This document shows, piece after piece, positions 1-7,296 of a stretch of DNA of 7,496 nt (position 1 is its first letter; each line of letters starts with the position of its first letter). This DNA is from an uncultured Clostridia bacterium. GTDB taxonomy: Bacteria > Bacillota > Clostridia > Christensenellales > Borkfalkiaceae. Location of the stretch: positions 1 through 7,496 of the forward strand of contig CANPYD010000046.1 of assembly GCA_947587775.1 (NCBI GenBank), in the 5' to 3' direction. Position numbers and translations under genes: made by a program. The notes beneath the pieces are model-generated. The model did not search any database, was not told where the DNA came from, and was given only the letters and a program-made list of their open reading frames with translations.

Positions 1-570
1 TACGTCAAGGAAGGCAAAGTATGGCGTGAAGCCGTAAACGGCGAGACGGGAGCGAGCTGGTACTACGGCACTTCCGCGCCCAACGCCAACCTCGGCAGCC
101 CCAATGATTTCTACCTCAACACCTCGACGGGCGAACTCTATCAGAAGACCGCGGGCGGCTGGGGCACTGCCGTTCTCGTCCTCAAGGGCGAACATGGCCG
201 CGACGGCGTGAAGTGGTTCTCGGGCGACACGGCTCCCGAGAAGGGCGATCCCGCCCTCAGAGACGCCCATGCCGGCGACTTCTACCTCAACAACAGCACA
301 TTTGATGTCTACCAGCTCAAGGCGGACGGAACGTGGGATCACCTTGGCTCTATCAAGGGCAATCCGGGCGATCCCGCCAAGAATCCCATCCAGTTCTTCG
401 ACGGCGACGGTACTCCCTATACGGAAGAGAACCAAACGAAACTCGCAGGCGCCAAAGAGGGCGACCTCTATCTTGGCGTCTTCGACGGAATGGACGGCAA
501 CGGCATGGGCTCCCGCCTTTATAGAAAGGTCGGAGGCGAGTGGGTCGTCCTCATGGAGAGCATCAAGGCA
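1..570 (+). repeat. Tandem Gly/aromatic spacer repeats within the surface protein
   Basis: The protein shows the tail of one unit (1-48) and three further units at about 49-204, 205-375 and 376-570 (52, 57 and about 65 residues). Each carries W-[YF]-x-G or F-F-D-G, then T/S-A-P or T-P, then G-D/N-D-[FL]-YL, then [LV]-Y-x-K/L, then G-x-W, and ends in a collagen-like K-G-x-x-G-x-D linker in the first two. The third unit is the most diverged, with an insertion around the D-G-M-D-G-N-G-M residues. Similar 'G-D-F-Y-L-N ... G-x-W' units act as stalk or spacer segments in other Firmicutes surface proteins; that role is inferred here. More units may lie upstream. Confidence 0.7.
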
Positions 571-3500
571 AAACAAGCAGCGATCCACAATATCGATGAG
601 CTCAGAGCGTTTGCCGAGGTCGTGAATCGCGGTTCCGACTTTGCCGGAATCGAAGTCCATCTCAAGGAGAATATTACCTTCCCGGCATCGGAATCCGGCC
701 GCGGCCGCCGCAGTGTGGAACTGATCGATGCGGCAGACGACTGGACGCCCATCGGGACGGCAGAGCATCCTTTCAAGGGTACCTTCGACGGCGAGGAACA
801 TGTCATCGAGAACTTCTCGGCAAAGACGACGGACGATGCGAAGACGGCCGGGTTCTTCGGCTATGTCGAAAATGCGACGATCGAACATCTCCACTTTGTC
901 AAGGCGGAAGTGACGGCGAGCGGCAGTGGCTCTGTCGGCGCCGTCGTCGTCGGTCAGGCGACGGGTAACATCACGGTGAAAGACGTCACTGTGACAGGAA
1001 ACAGCACCGTCACGGCCGATGAAAGCGCCACGACGGGCAGCCTTGTCGGTAAATCCGATGGCACTGTCACGGTCGAAAACGTCGAAGTGGAAGTTGCGGG
1101 CTCGGGAGAACATGAGAGCGGCAGCGAAAAGCAAGAACTTGTCGGCAGCGGCAATGTGACCTTCCAAGGCGAGAACAGTGCGGTCAGCTATCCCGTCGTT
1201 GATGGCGTAGAGGGCTTTGTCGAAAAGCACATCCTCGGCACCACGGGCGTAGTAGAGAGTACAATTTATGAGATCTCCACGCTCGAAGGCCTCAAAGCCT
1301 TCCGCGACAGCGTGAATGGCACGCTGGAAAGCGGAGAAGAGCCCAATAACTATTCGGGGAAGGATGTCGTCCTTGTGGAGGATATTGATCTCAAGAACAA
1401 GAATTGGACCCCGATCGGAAGGAGTTCTGCCTACTTTGCGGGCAATTTCGATGGCGGGGAGCACACGATTTCCAATCTTTATATTGATGCAGACGACAAG
1501 AAGTCGGGTTGGCCCTATGTTCAATACCTCGGATTGTTTGGTGCAATTTATACCAAAACGTCGGCTGTGACAATCAAAGATCTCACGCTTGAAAATGTGA
1601 CGATTAAGCCCGATGTGGCAAACGGAGAGTACAGTCCCGATGTCGGTGCATTTATCGGAGATGGGCATGCGAATGGCCTTACGTTGAGCGGCCTCAAGCT
1701 GGAAGGTACGGTCTCTATCCGAGGCGGTAACACGGTCGGCGGCATTGCCGGCAGTTTGGAAAGCGAGGATAACGTTACCATTAGCAATGTGAGCGTTAAT
1801 GCAAAAGGGACGATCACTTCCAATTCCGGCGTCGGTGGCATTGTCTGTACGATTGCAAGTCCCACCAAATCCACAACAATGGAAAACATCACCGTGTCGG
1901 GCGTCACTCTTGATGAAACGTCCGACGGATACGGTTCCATTGGCGGCATCGTAAGTTCGGTTCAAAAGGACTTTACACTCAACGGTGCAACGCTCGACGT
2001 TACCTTGATCCCTTATAATAAAACATCTATAACCAACCCCAACTCGAAGCTTTATACCCATATCGGTGCCGTTATCGGAACATGGACGGCGAGCTGCGAG
2101 ATTACAGGTGTCAAAGGGAAAGCGACCCTCAAAGGCCCCGCAGGGAACGATAACCCGAGGCAACCCTTCATGTACAATGGCGGCTTGACGGGCGTTGATA
2201 ATGGCAATACGGCAGACAGCGCAGTCATCACCGAGTGCGACGAGCTTACCGTGTACTGGTACAGCGACCTCGGGATGAATGCCAACGGGTATGTCATCAA
2301 GGACGTAGCGGGACTCATGGCCTTCCGCGACCTCGTCAACGGCGGCGATAATTGCAGCGGCAAGACGGTCGTTCTTGCGGACGATATTGATCTCTCCTCC
2401 GTCGATAATTGGGAGCCGATCGGAACGAGCGGTCACAAGTTTGCGGGAACGTTTGACGGACAAGATCACACGATTTCCGATCTTAAAATCAAAGCATATG
2501 ACGGCAAGAATTATATCGGTCTCTTTGGATGCGTCAATAGTGGGACAAAACTTGAAAACTTTACGATAAACAACGCAACGATCGATGCTCCGTTCAGCAG
2601 TTATGTGGCGGCTGTTGTGGGGACTTCGATGCCTCTCACGATGACGAATGTTCATCTTACGGGTGAGATCGATATTAACGGAAAAGTATGGGTTGCGGGG
2701 CTGCTCGGCAACGGATATGCTACGATTACAAATTGCTCCGTGGAACAGACAGGCGGCTATGGGATCTATGTCTATTCATCGGGCGGTTACGCAGTCGGTG
2801 GCGTTGCCGGCAAGATTTCCGGCTCGATCAACAATTGCACTGTGAAAGCGCATATCGCTATTACAAGCGGTTGGGGTTGGATCGGCGCATTGGCAGGCGG
2901 TCAATTGGGAGATAGCGGCACTTTCACCTACAATAACAATACTTTTGATGTTACGCTAGTTTCGCAAGCAGACTCATATCAGCAATATGTCGGTGCATTG
3001 ATCGGCAATGTGGGTGGTCCGAATGATGAAGCCCCGATTTATTCAACGTTTAGCGGCAATTCTGGCAAAGTCGTCGTCACGGCGCCAGTAGACCCGATAG
3101 GTTACGGCTTCACCGATGACGATTCCCGCGTCACAGTCGCCGACGACAATACTGTCGAGGTCGTCTGGAACGGCGCGTCGCGCGATGACGCAAAGAAGGA
3201 AGTTCATGTCTATTCGGCGGAAGGTCTCAAATGGCTCCGCGATGAGATCAACGGTTACGTAAATAATACGAATCAAACGTTCAACGCCAAGAACTTTGCG
3301 GGTTGGACAGCGTATCTCGAAGCGGACATCAACCTTGAAAATGAGGAATGGGTGCCTCTCGGGCATAAAGACACGGCCGACATTTCGTTTCGCGGGGTTT
3401 TTGATGGAAAGGGGCACAAGATCCAAAACGTATTTATAAGTAAAAAATATACGGACGGAACAGGATTTTTCGGATATGTGAACGGCAATGATGCCGCTAT

Positions 3501-4131
3501 CAAGAATATCATATTTGAAAATATCGATGTCACGGGCAGCACTAAATATACGGGTGCTGTTGTTGGAAGAGCGGGGTCGTCCGGGAATCCTTCCTTAAAA
3601 AACATCACCTTGCAAGGTACGATCCACGTCAGCGGCACTACATATGTGGGGGCAGTCGTCGGCCACATGGGCGCCATTGCAGATACGATTATAGTTAAAG
3701 CGGATGAAGGTAGCTATGTCCGCGGAACGACGCAGCTCGGCGGGATTGCCGGCGGGACAAGACAGGGCGCGGGTATTTGCACATACTCCAATCTTACGAC
3801 AAATATCGATGTAATAGCAACGGGAACTTCGGGCTACGTCGGAGGAATTGTTGGATGGGAACAGGGTGGCACATATTCAAATTGCATTGCGACGGGAACG
3901 CTTTCCGCTGCTTCCGGACCTGTAAACGCTTGCTTCGGCTGCGTTGTCTATGAAGGTACTACGGTTGATCATTTTACCTATACGGGCGAAATCACAGGCG
4001 GAACGGTAACGGGCTTCTACTACATGTACGGCGCGGACGCAAAGTTCACCAACAGCACGGCGACCGTGACATTTGGCGGCGTGACGACGGTGTATACGGC
4101 GGACGCTTCGGGAAATGTGACGACGGCCTGA
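1..4131 (+). CDS. Large repetitive surface protein with GLUG-type beta-helix modules (5' partial)
   Basis: The frame is open from base 1 to a TGA at 4129-4131, giving 1376 visible residues; the true start and any signal peptide lie upstream of the window. Codons 1-190 are Gly/aromatic spacer repeats. After them come four modules starting near 583, 1264, 2290 and 3202. Each opens with a header of the form L-x-x-[FL]-R-D-x-[VI]-N, then x-DI-[DN]-L, W-x-P-[IL]-G, F-x-G-x-FDG-x-x-H-x-I and G-[LF]-F-G. About 17 glycine-rich V-G-[GA]-[IV]-x-G motifs follow, typical of GLUG (PF07581)-type surface proteins. Such proteins are known as extracellular, probable beta-helix adhesins or carbohydrate-binding proteins of gut bacteria; this role is inferred here. 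The C-terminus ends in T-A-D-A-S-G-N-V-T-T-A with no LPXTG, hydrophobic anchor or charged tail, so any cell attachment must be N-terminal or indirect. No catalytic motif is seen. The family is confident, the function is not. Confidence 0.85.
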   Translation, partial: YVKEGKVWREAVNGETGASWYYGTSAPNANLGSPNDFYLNTSTGELYQKTAGGWGTAVLVLKGEHGRDGVKWFSGDTAPEKGDPALRDAHAGDFYLNNSTFDVYQLKADGTWDHLGSIKGNPGDPAKNPIQFFDGDGTPYTEENQTKLAGAKEGDLYLGVFDGMDGNGMGSRLYRKVGGEWVVLMESIKAKQAAIHNIDELRAFAEVVNRGSDFAGIEVHLKENITFPASESGRGRRSVELIDAADDWTPIGTAEHPFKGTFDGEEHVIENFSAKTTDDAKTAGFFGYVENATIEHLHFVKAEVTASGSGSVGAVVVGQATGNITVKDVTVTGNSTVTADESATTGSLVGKSDGTVTVENVEVEVAGSGEHESGSEKQELVGSGNVTFQGENSAVSYPVVDGVEGFVEKHILGTTGVVESTIYEISTLEGLKAFRDSVNGTLESGEEPNNYSGKDVVLVEDIDLKNKNWTPIGRSSAYFAGNFDGGEHTISNLYIDADDKKSGWPYVQYLGLFGAIYTKTSAVTIKDLTLENVTIKPDVANGEYSPDVGAFIGDGHANGLTLSGLKLEGTVSIRGGNTVGGIAGSLESEDNVTISNVSVNAKGTITSNSGVGGIVCTIASPTKSTTMENITVSGVTLDETSDGYGSIGGIVSSVQKDFTLNGATLDVTLIPYNKTSITNPNSKLYTHIGAVIGTWTASCEITGVKGKATLKGPAGNDNPRQPFMYNGGLTGVDNGNTADSAVITECDELTVYWYSDLGMNANGYVIKDVAGLMAFRDLVNGGDNCSGKTVVLADDIDLSSVDNWEPIGTSGHKFAGTFDGQDHTISDLKIKAYDGKNYIGLFGCVNSGTKLENFTINNATIDAPFSSYVAAVVGTSMPLTMTNVHLTGEIDINGKVWVAGLLGNGYATITNCSVEQTGGYGIYVYSSGGYAVGGVAGKISGSINNCTVKAHIAITSGWGWIGALAGGQLGDSGTFTYNNNTFDVTLVSQADSYQQYVGALIGNVGGPNDEAPIYSTFSGNSGKVVVTAPVDPIGYGFTDDDSRVTVADDNTVEVVWNGASRDDAKKEVHVYSAEGLKWLRDEINGYVNNTNQTFNAKNFAGWTAYLEADINLENEEWVPLGHKDTADISFRGVFDGKGHKIQNVFISKKYTDGTGFFGYVNGNDAAIKNIIFENIDVTGSTKYTGAVVGRAGSSGNPSLKNITLQGTIHVSGTTYVGAVVGHMGAIADTIIVKADEGSYVRGTTQLGGIAGGTRQGAGICTYSNLTTNIDVIATGTSGYVGGIVGWEQGGTYSNCIATGTLSAASGPVNACFGCVVYEGTTVDHFTYTGEITGGTVTGFYYMYGADAKFTNSTATVTFGGVTTVYTADASGNVTTA
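583..4128 (+). repeat. Four tandem GLUG-type beta-helix modules (protein level)
   Basis: Module boundaries by header motif are about 583-1263 (227 residues), 1264-2289 (342), 2290-3201 (304) and 3202-4128 (309). The F-D-G-x-x-H-x-I signature lies within module 1 near 778, module 2 near 1438, module 3 at 2440 and module 4 at 3388, each followed by G-F-F-G or G-L-F-G. The modules are diverged at DNA level and are not recent duplications. Module 1 is the shortest, has the fewest GLUG motifs (two) and has an acidic Ser/Glu/Gly-rich stretch near 1100-1140. Module 2 has six GLUG motifs, module 3 five and module 4 four. Confidence 0.7.
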
Positions 4132-4198
4132 TCGGCGGAATGTCTTAGAAAGGCGATCAATTCACTTATAGACGGGTAAACTCCTTGCCCGTAAATAT

Positions 4199-4244
4199 CC
4201 ACACGACAAAAAAGAGAGGCATGCCTCTCTTTTTTGTCGTGTGG
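4199..4244. terminator. Bidirectional rho-independent terminator, perfect 46-bp palindrome
   Basis: The two 23-bp arms (4199-4221 and 4222-4244) are exact reverse complements around a GGCA/TGCC centre. The stem core AGAGAGGC/GCCTCTCT is followed by T6 and preceded by A6, so both strands carry a hairpin plus U-tract. It sits 68 bp after the stop of the surface protein gene and also faces the oncoming minus-strand transcription unit, so it should end both. A weaker stem at 4172-4178/4186-4192 lies just before it. Confidence 0.93.
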
Positions 4245-4263
4245 TGCGTAATTTGGAATGACA

Positions 4264-4380
4264 CCCCCTCAGTCACCTTACGGTGACAGCTCAGGCGGAA
4301 AAGGCTCCAAGAATAGAACGGTCGCCTTTTCCCGCCATCCCTAAGGAAGAACCCCTATAAGGGGAGCCAAGGGACGGGGG
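4264..4380. repeat. Palindromic intergenic repeat, left copy, apparently interrupted
   Basis: The left part (4264-4292, beginning CCCCCTCAGTCACC, with a GTCACC/GGTGAC hairpin at 4272-4287) matches the left part of the intact copy at 4522. The right part (4352-4373, with CCCCT/AGGGG hairpin and GGGGAGCCAAGGG at 4361-4373) matches the right part of that copy. Between them lie about 59 bp absent from the intact copy. No coding signal is seen. Confidence 0.75.
4294..4336. repeat. Inverted repeat inside the interrupted left copy
   Basis: GGCGGAAAAGGC (4294-4305) pairs with GCCTTTTCCCGCC (4324-4336) with one bulged base, leaving an 18-nt loop. It lies wholly within the segment that separates the two halves of the left palindromic repeat, so it is probably a second mobile or expanding hairpin. 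Confidence 0.6.
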
Positions 4381-4387
4381 TAAGGGC

Positions 4388-4500
4388 GTGACAGCTCCCC
4401 CCCACCACCGCCTGCGGCGGAGCCTCCCCCCAAAAAAGGGGGAGGCCTTCCTTGCTTCCCCTTGTAGGGGAAGTACCCGCGCAGCGGGGGATAGGGTTTT
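4388..4500. repeat. Composite run of four hairpins, middle palindromic element
   Basis: Successive stem-loops are CCGCC/GGCGG (4408-4420), GCCTCCCCC/GGGGGAGGC with an A-rich loop (4422-4446), TTCCCCT/AGGGGAA (4456-4472) and CCCGC/GCGGG (4476-4488). The element begins with GTGACAGCTC (4388-4397), the same word as in the left copy at 4283-4292. No T-tract follows the stems, so they are not classic intrinsic terminators. Confidence 0.7.
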
Positions 4501-4521
4501 CGGGAACTCGGCGTCGGGGAA

Positions 4522-4592
4522 CCCCTCAGTCACCTGCGGCGACAGCTCCCCTGAGAGGGGAGCCAAGGGGGGTGTCTGCGGTGACAGCCCCT
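4522..4592. repeat. Intact palindromic repeat plus a partial copy
   Basis: The 49-bp unit 4522-4570 is bounded by CCCCT and AGGGG inverted ends. Inside are a GTCACC/GGCGAC hairpin (one mismatch) and a GCTCCCC/GGGGAGC hairpin (4545-4563). A shortened further copy with GTGACAGCCC follows at 4581-4590 and ends about 12 bp from the stop codon of the minus-strand gene. The block 4264-4592 would lie in the 3' untranslated part of that gene's transcript. Confidence 0.75.
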
Positions 4593-4602
4593 ATAATGTT
4601 CT

Positions 4603-5370
4603 TTATTCCTGCGGAGGAGCGGCGTCCTCGGCCTTCTGCGAGGCGTCCTTGCCCTTCTTTCCGGAGCCGAACTTTTCCAGCCGCTCCGAAAGTTCTTCCT
4701 TCAATTCCGAAAGAGCTTTCAAGGGGAACACAAAACTCGCCTTTTCCTTCCGCGCTTCCTTGCGCTCCCGCACGCTCTCTTTGAGTTTTTCGTAGTGGAT
4801 GATGATGCCGTGCTCCGTCGCAAAGTTTTTGACTTTGACGGAGATATGGAGAGAGTGCCCGAGATCGACGAAAAACACGCCGAAGAACATTCCGACGACA
4901 AAGGCAAATTCGATATGGTGAACAAACCATGTCACCGCGGCGATGACGGGTTCATTGATGACAAAGTAGAAGAAAACGCTCACGAGCAGCCAAAACAGGG
5001 AGAACAGCGGGCAGATGATCCCCTGAATATTCCCCCAGCGGTCGGAGTAGTCCCACAGCTTGATCTTCATCCCCTTGATAAAGATGAGTCCCGCGATATA
5101 TTCGATCAAAGTCATCGCAACGCCCATGATCAGAATGGTGAGGAGGGCGTTCAGCCACGGCATGCCTGTTTCGATCGGGATGAGGGAGATGGCGAAGAGC
5201 CCCGTCACGCCGAACCCGTACAGCGGCAGGTAGGGCCCCGTCAGAAAACCGGGATTGATCCACTTCTTCGCCGTGCAGAAGCGGCGGAAGAGCACTTCGA
5301 TACACCAGCCGAGCACGCTTCCGATAAAAAACAAAAAACAAGCCACTAAAAATCCGTCTAAAAATGTCAT
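4603..5370 (-). CDS. CmpB-family (PF06541) putative ABC-transporter type IV membrane protein
   Basis: The 255-residue product resembles the CmpB / 'putative ABC transporter type IV' family, whose function is not established. Family hallmarks seen are G-W-C-I-E (residues 21-25), N-P-G-F-L-T-G-P-Y-L-P-L-Y-G-F-G (39-54), E-Y-I-A-G (90-94) and W-D-Y-S-D-R-W-G-N-I-Q-G (106-117). Hydrophobic segments near 7-27, 48-66, 74-98, 117-138 and 141-172 predict about five membrane passes. The C-terminal 75 residues form a charged, probably helical cytoplasmic tail that ends in a Lys/Gly/Ala/Pro low-complexity stretch. The ATG at 5368-5370 has an AAGAGG ribosome binding site six bases upstream. The gene lies 51 bp after the GTPase stop with no credible promoter of its own, so co-transcription is likely. 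No ATPase partner is visible, so a transport role is unproven. Confidence 0.85.
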   Translation of the reverse strand: MTFLDGFLVACFLFFIGSVLGWCIEVLFRRFCTAKKWINPGFLTGPYLPLYGFGVTGLFAISLIPIETGMPWLNALLTILIMGVAMTLIEYIAGLIFIKGMKIKLWDYSDRWGNIQGIICPLFSLFWLLVSVFFYFVINEPVIAAVTWFVHHIEFAFVVGMFFGVFFVDLGHSLHISVKVKNFATEHGIIIHYEKLKESVRERKEARKEKASFVFPLKALSELKEELSERLEKFGSGKKGKDASQKAEDAAPPQE

Positions 5371-5376
5371 TGTATG

Positions 5377-5382
5377 CCTCTT
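5377..5382 (-). promoter_or_regulatory. Ribosome binding site of the CmpB-family gene
   Basis: On the minus strand AAGAGG precedes ATG (5368-5370) with a six-base spacer. This fixes the start and contrasts with the upstream GTPase gene, which has no such site. Confidence 0.75.
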
Positions 5383-5421
5383 TTGTTTGATTTTTCAATT
5401 TGATTTTGGGGAACTCCGACT

Positions 5422-7290
5422 TTACAGGGCGCCCCGCGCATGCAGGATCCATCTCGCGCGGTCGAGAGGGTTTTCGCCCGTCCGCTCGCGGGTCTCGCCC
5501 ATGCCGTCGGGGCAGGGGTAGTACCCTTTCAGTCGCACATCATACACCGCCTTTCCGCCCGTGAGGGAGAGGAGCCGCTCCTGAAGATCCATCGCCTCTG
5601 CGGCGGGAACGTCGGCACGGAGACAAAAACGGCCGTTTTCCACGACGGGAGCGTCCATTTCCGCCCTGCGCGGGGAGATCTCCGCGATCACCTTGCCGAG
5701 CGATTCTTGCGGCGCGGAGACGGTCACGCTCAGCACGGGTTCCAAAAGGCGGGTACCGCAGTTTCTCAATCCGTCCATGATGCCCATCGGGGTCGCCACG
5801 AAAAAGTCGAGCGGATGGGTGTGCTGGGGATGATCTTCGCCGTCCACGAGGGTGACTTTGAGGTCAGTCACCTGCCAGCCGTATAGCCCCTGTGTGAGCA
5901 CGCGCGGCACGCAGGTCTCGACATGGTTCTGATATCGGTAGGCGATCTTCTTTTCGGAGCAGATACTCTCGTAGCGGAAGCCGCTCCCGCGGGGCAGGGG
6001 TTCGATGTAAAAGCGGACGACCGCCCAGCACGGCTTGGGCATGGTATAGGCCTCGAAGCCGTACGCCGCCCTGATGGGGGTCTCCCGATAGACGACGGAT
6101 GGGGTACCCATGTCCACGGTCAAGCCGTACCTTTCGGACATGGTATCGCGCAAAATTTCCATTTGAACGGTCCCCGCCGCCGAGACGATGAGCTCCCGCT
6201 TCTCCCTTGCCCATTCGAGGGCGAGAGAGGGGGATTCGTCCGTAAGCTCTTCAAGCGCGGCTTTGACGGCGGGAAGATCTTCCTCTCTTTGGGGGATAAC
6301 CTTCACCCGCAGATAGGGAGAGGCGAGCGAGGGGACGGGCAGTCCGCTCTCTTCCCCCAAAAGATCGCCCGCACGCGCATCCGCAAGTCCCGCCACCGCG
6401 CCGACGTCGCCCGCCTTCAGAATACTTGTATCGGTGAGCTTTTCGCCCTGCACAAATTTGAGCTGCGTCGCCTTGAAAACGCTCTGCGTGCGGCGGTTCG
6501 GGACTTCCCCGCGCACGGCGAGGGAACCCGTTAAAATGCGCACATGTGCAAGTTTTCCGAAGGTCTTATGGTGTGTGATCTGGTAGACGTAGGCGGAAAG
6601 AGGGGCGGCTTCGTCGCGGGTGAAGGTGTAGCGGGCGAGGATTTTGAGGAGAGTATCACACTTTTCACCCGTCCGCGCGCTCCCGAAGAGCAGGGGATAG
6701 ATTTTGCCCCGCACGAGGGCTCCGTCCAGCTGCCGACAAAAGGCGTTTTCGTCAAAATTCCCGTCGAGATACGCCGAGAGAAGCTCCTCGTCGCCGAGCG
6801 CCGTCAGCGCATTTTCGGTAAAATCGGGGGCGTCAAAGGCGAGGAGTTCGGCATTGCAAAGCTTTTTGAGCGCATCGAGCGGGGGAGAGGGCTCGCGGTC
6901 GCATTTATTATAAAAAATGACGATCGGAAGGTTTCTCCGCTGAATGGCGGAAAGGAGAAGTTCTGTCTGCGCTTGAACGCCCTCCGTCGCCGAGAGGACG
7001 AGCACGGCAACGTCGATCGCGCCGAGGGCGAGCTCCGTCTCTTCGATAAAATCGGCATGCCCCGGCGTATCGATGATGTGGATCTCGGCACCGTACGCAT
7101 GCAGCGTCACCGAGGCGTCTCTGACCGAGATGCCCCTGCGGCGTTCGACGGGCAGGAAATCCGTCGCACTCGTCCCGCCGTCCACACTCCCCGCATGACG
7201 GATTTCTCCCGCAAGGAGCAGGAGACGCTCGGTAAGCGTTGTCTTTCCCGCATCGATATGCGCAAAGATGCCGACGTTGAGCTTGTTCAT
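5422..7290 (-). CDS. EF-G-like GTPase of the Tet(M)/Tet(W) ribosomal protection family, divergent
   Basis: The 622-residue product is close to the usual ~640 of Tet(M)-type proteins, which use GTP to remove tetracycline from the 30S decoding site. GTPase motifs seen are A-H-I-D-A-G-K-T (10-17), switch I R-R-G-I-S-V (51-56, Ser55 where the family usually has Thr), D-T-P-G-H (74-78), N-K-C-D (128-131) and G-S-A (203-205). Domain II spans about 230-315, III 325-395, IV 396-510 and V 515-590, followed by a C-terminal helix (600-622). Q-G-L-Y-G-W-x-V-T-D (467-476) and L-L-E-P-x-L-S (515-521) match Tet(M) rather than EF-G. The start at ATG 7288-7290 gives the family's N-terminus M-N-K-L-N-V-G-I; the upstream extension to 7389 overlaps the promoter. 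The domain IV loop (481-496) differs from Tet(M), so drug resistance is uncertain; it may be a chromosomal paralogue with another role. Confidence 0.93.
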   Translation of the reverse strand: MNKLNVGIFAHIDAGKTTLTERLLLLAGEIRHAGSVDGGTSATDFLPVERRRGISVRDASVTLHAYGAEIHIIDTPGHADFIEETELALGAIDVAVLVLSATEGVQAQTELLLSAIQRRNLPIVIFYNKCDREPSPPLDALKKLCNAELLAFDAPDFTENALTALGDEELLSAYLDGNFDENAFCRQLDGALVRGKIYPLLFGSARTGEKCDTLLKILARYTFTRDEAAPLSAYVYQITHHKTFGKLAHVRILTGSLAVRGEVPNRRTQSVFKATQLKFVQGEKLTDTSILKAGDVGAVAGLADARAGDLLGEESGLPVPSLASPYLRVKVIPQREEDLPAVKAALEELTDESPSLALEWAREKRELIVSAAGTVQMEILRDTMSERYGLTVDMGTPSVVYRETPIRAAYGFEAYTMPKPCWAVVRFYIEPLPRGSGFRYESICSEKKIAYRYQNHVETCVPRVLTQGLYGWQVTDLKVTLVDGEDHPQHTHPLDFFVATPMGIMDGLRNCGTRLLEPVLSVTVSAPQESLGKVIAEISPRRAEMDAPVVENGRFCLRADVPAAEAMDLQERLLSLTGGKAVYDVRLKGYYPCPDGMGETRERTGENPLDRARWILHARGAL

Positions 7291-7296
7291 GAGAAG

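Noticed and set aside
208..210. GTG at 208 as the start of the surface protein
   Set aside because: It lies inside a spacer repeat and the same frame stays open and repeat-like back to base 1.
4172..4192. Separate terminator after the surface protein gene
   Set aside because: The ACGGGTA/TGCCCGT stem is short with a G-T pair and is not followed by a T-tract; the 46-bp palindrome downstream is the clear terminator.
4264..4592. CRISPR array
   Set aside because: Repeats are unequal in length and spacing, are palindromic and lack uniform unique spacers; no cas gene is near.
4388..4795. Open frame across the repeat block into the membrane protein gene
   Set aside because: The frame is made of palindromic repeats and antisense sequence, with Pro/Arg/Ser-rich nonsense composition.
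4795..5349. Open frame of 184 residues on the plus strand
   Set aside because: It is fully antisense to the CmpB-family gene, is an Asp/Glu/His/Arg-rich composition with no domain, and has no ribosome binding site.
5369..5398. TTGAAA-N18-TACAAT promoter candidate for the CmpB gene
   Set aside because: The -10 would overlap the start codon, so transcripts would begin inside the gene.
5923..6534. Open frame of 203 residues on the plus strand
   Set aside because: It is antisense to GTPase domains II-IV, and no recognisable motif or start signal is present.
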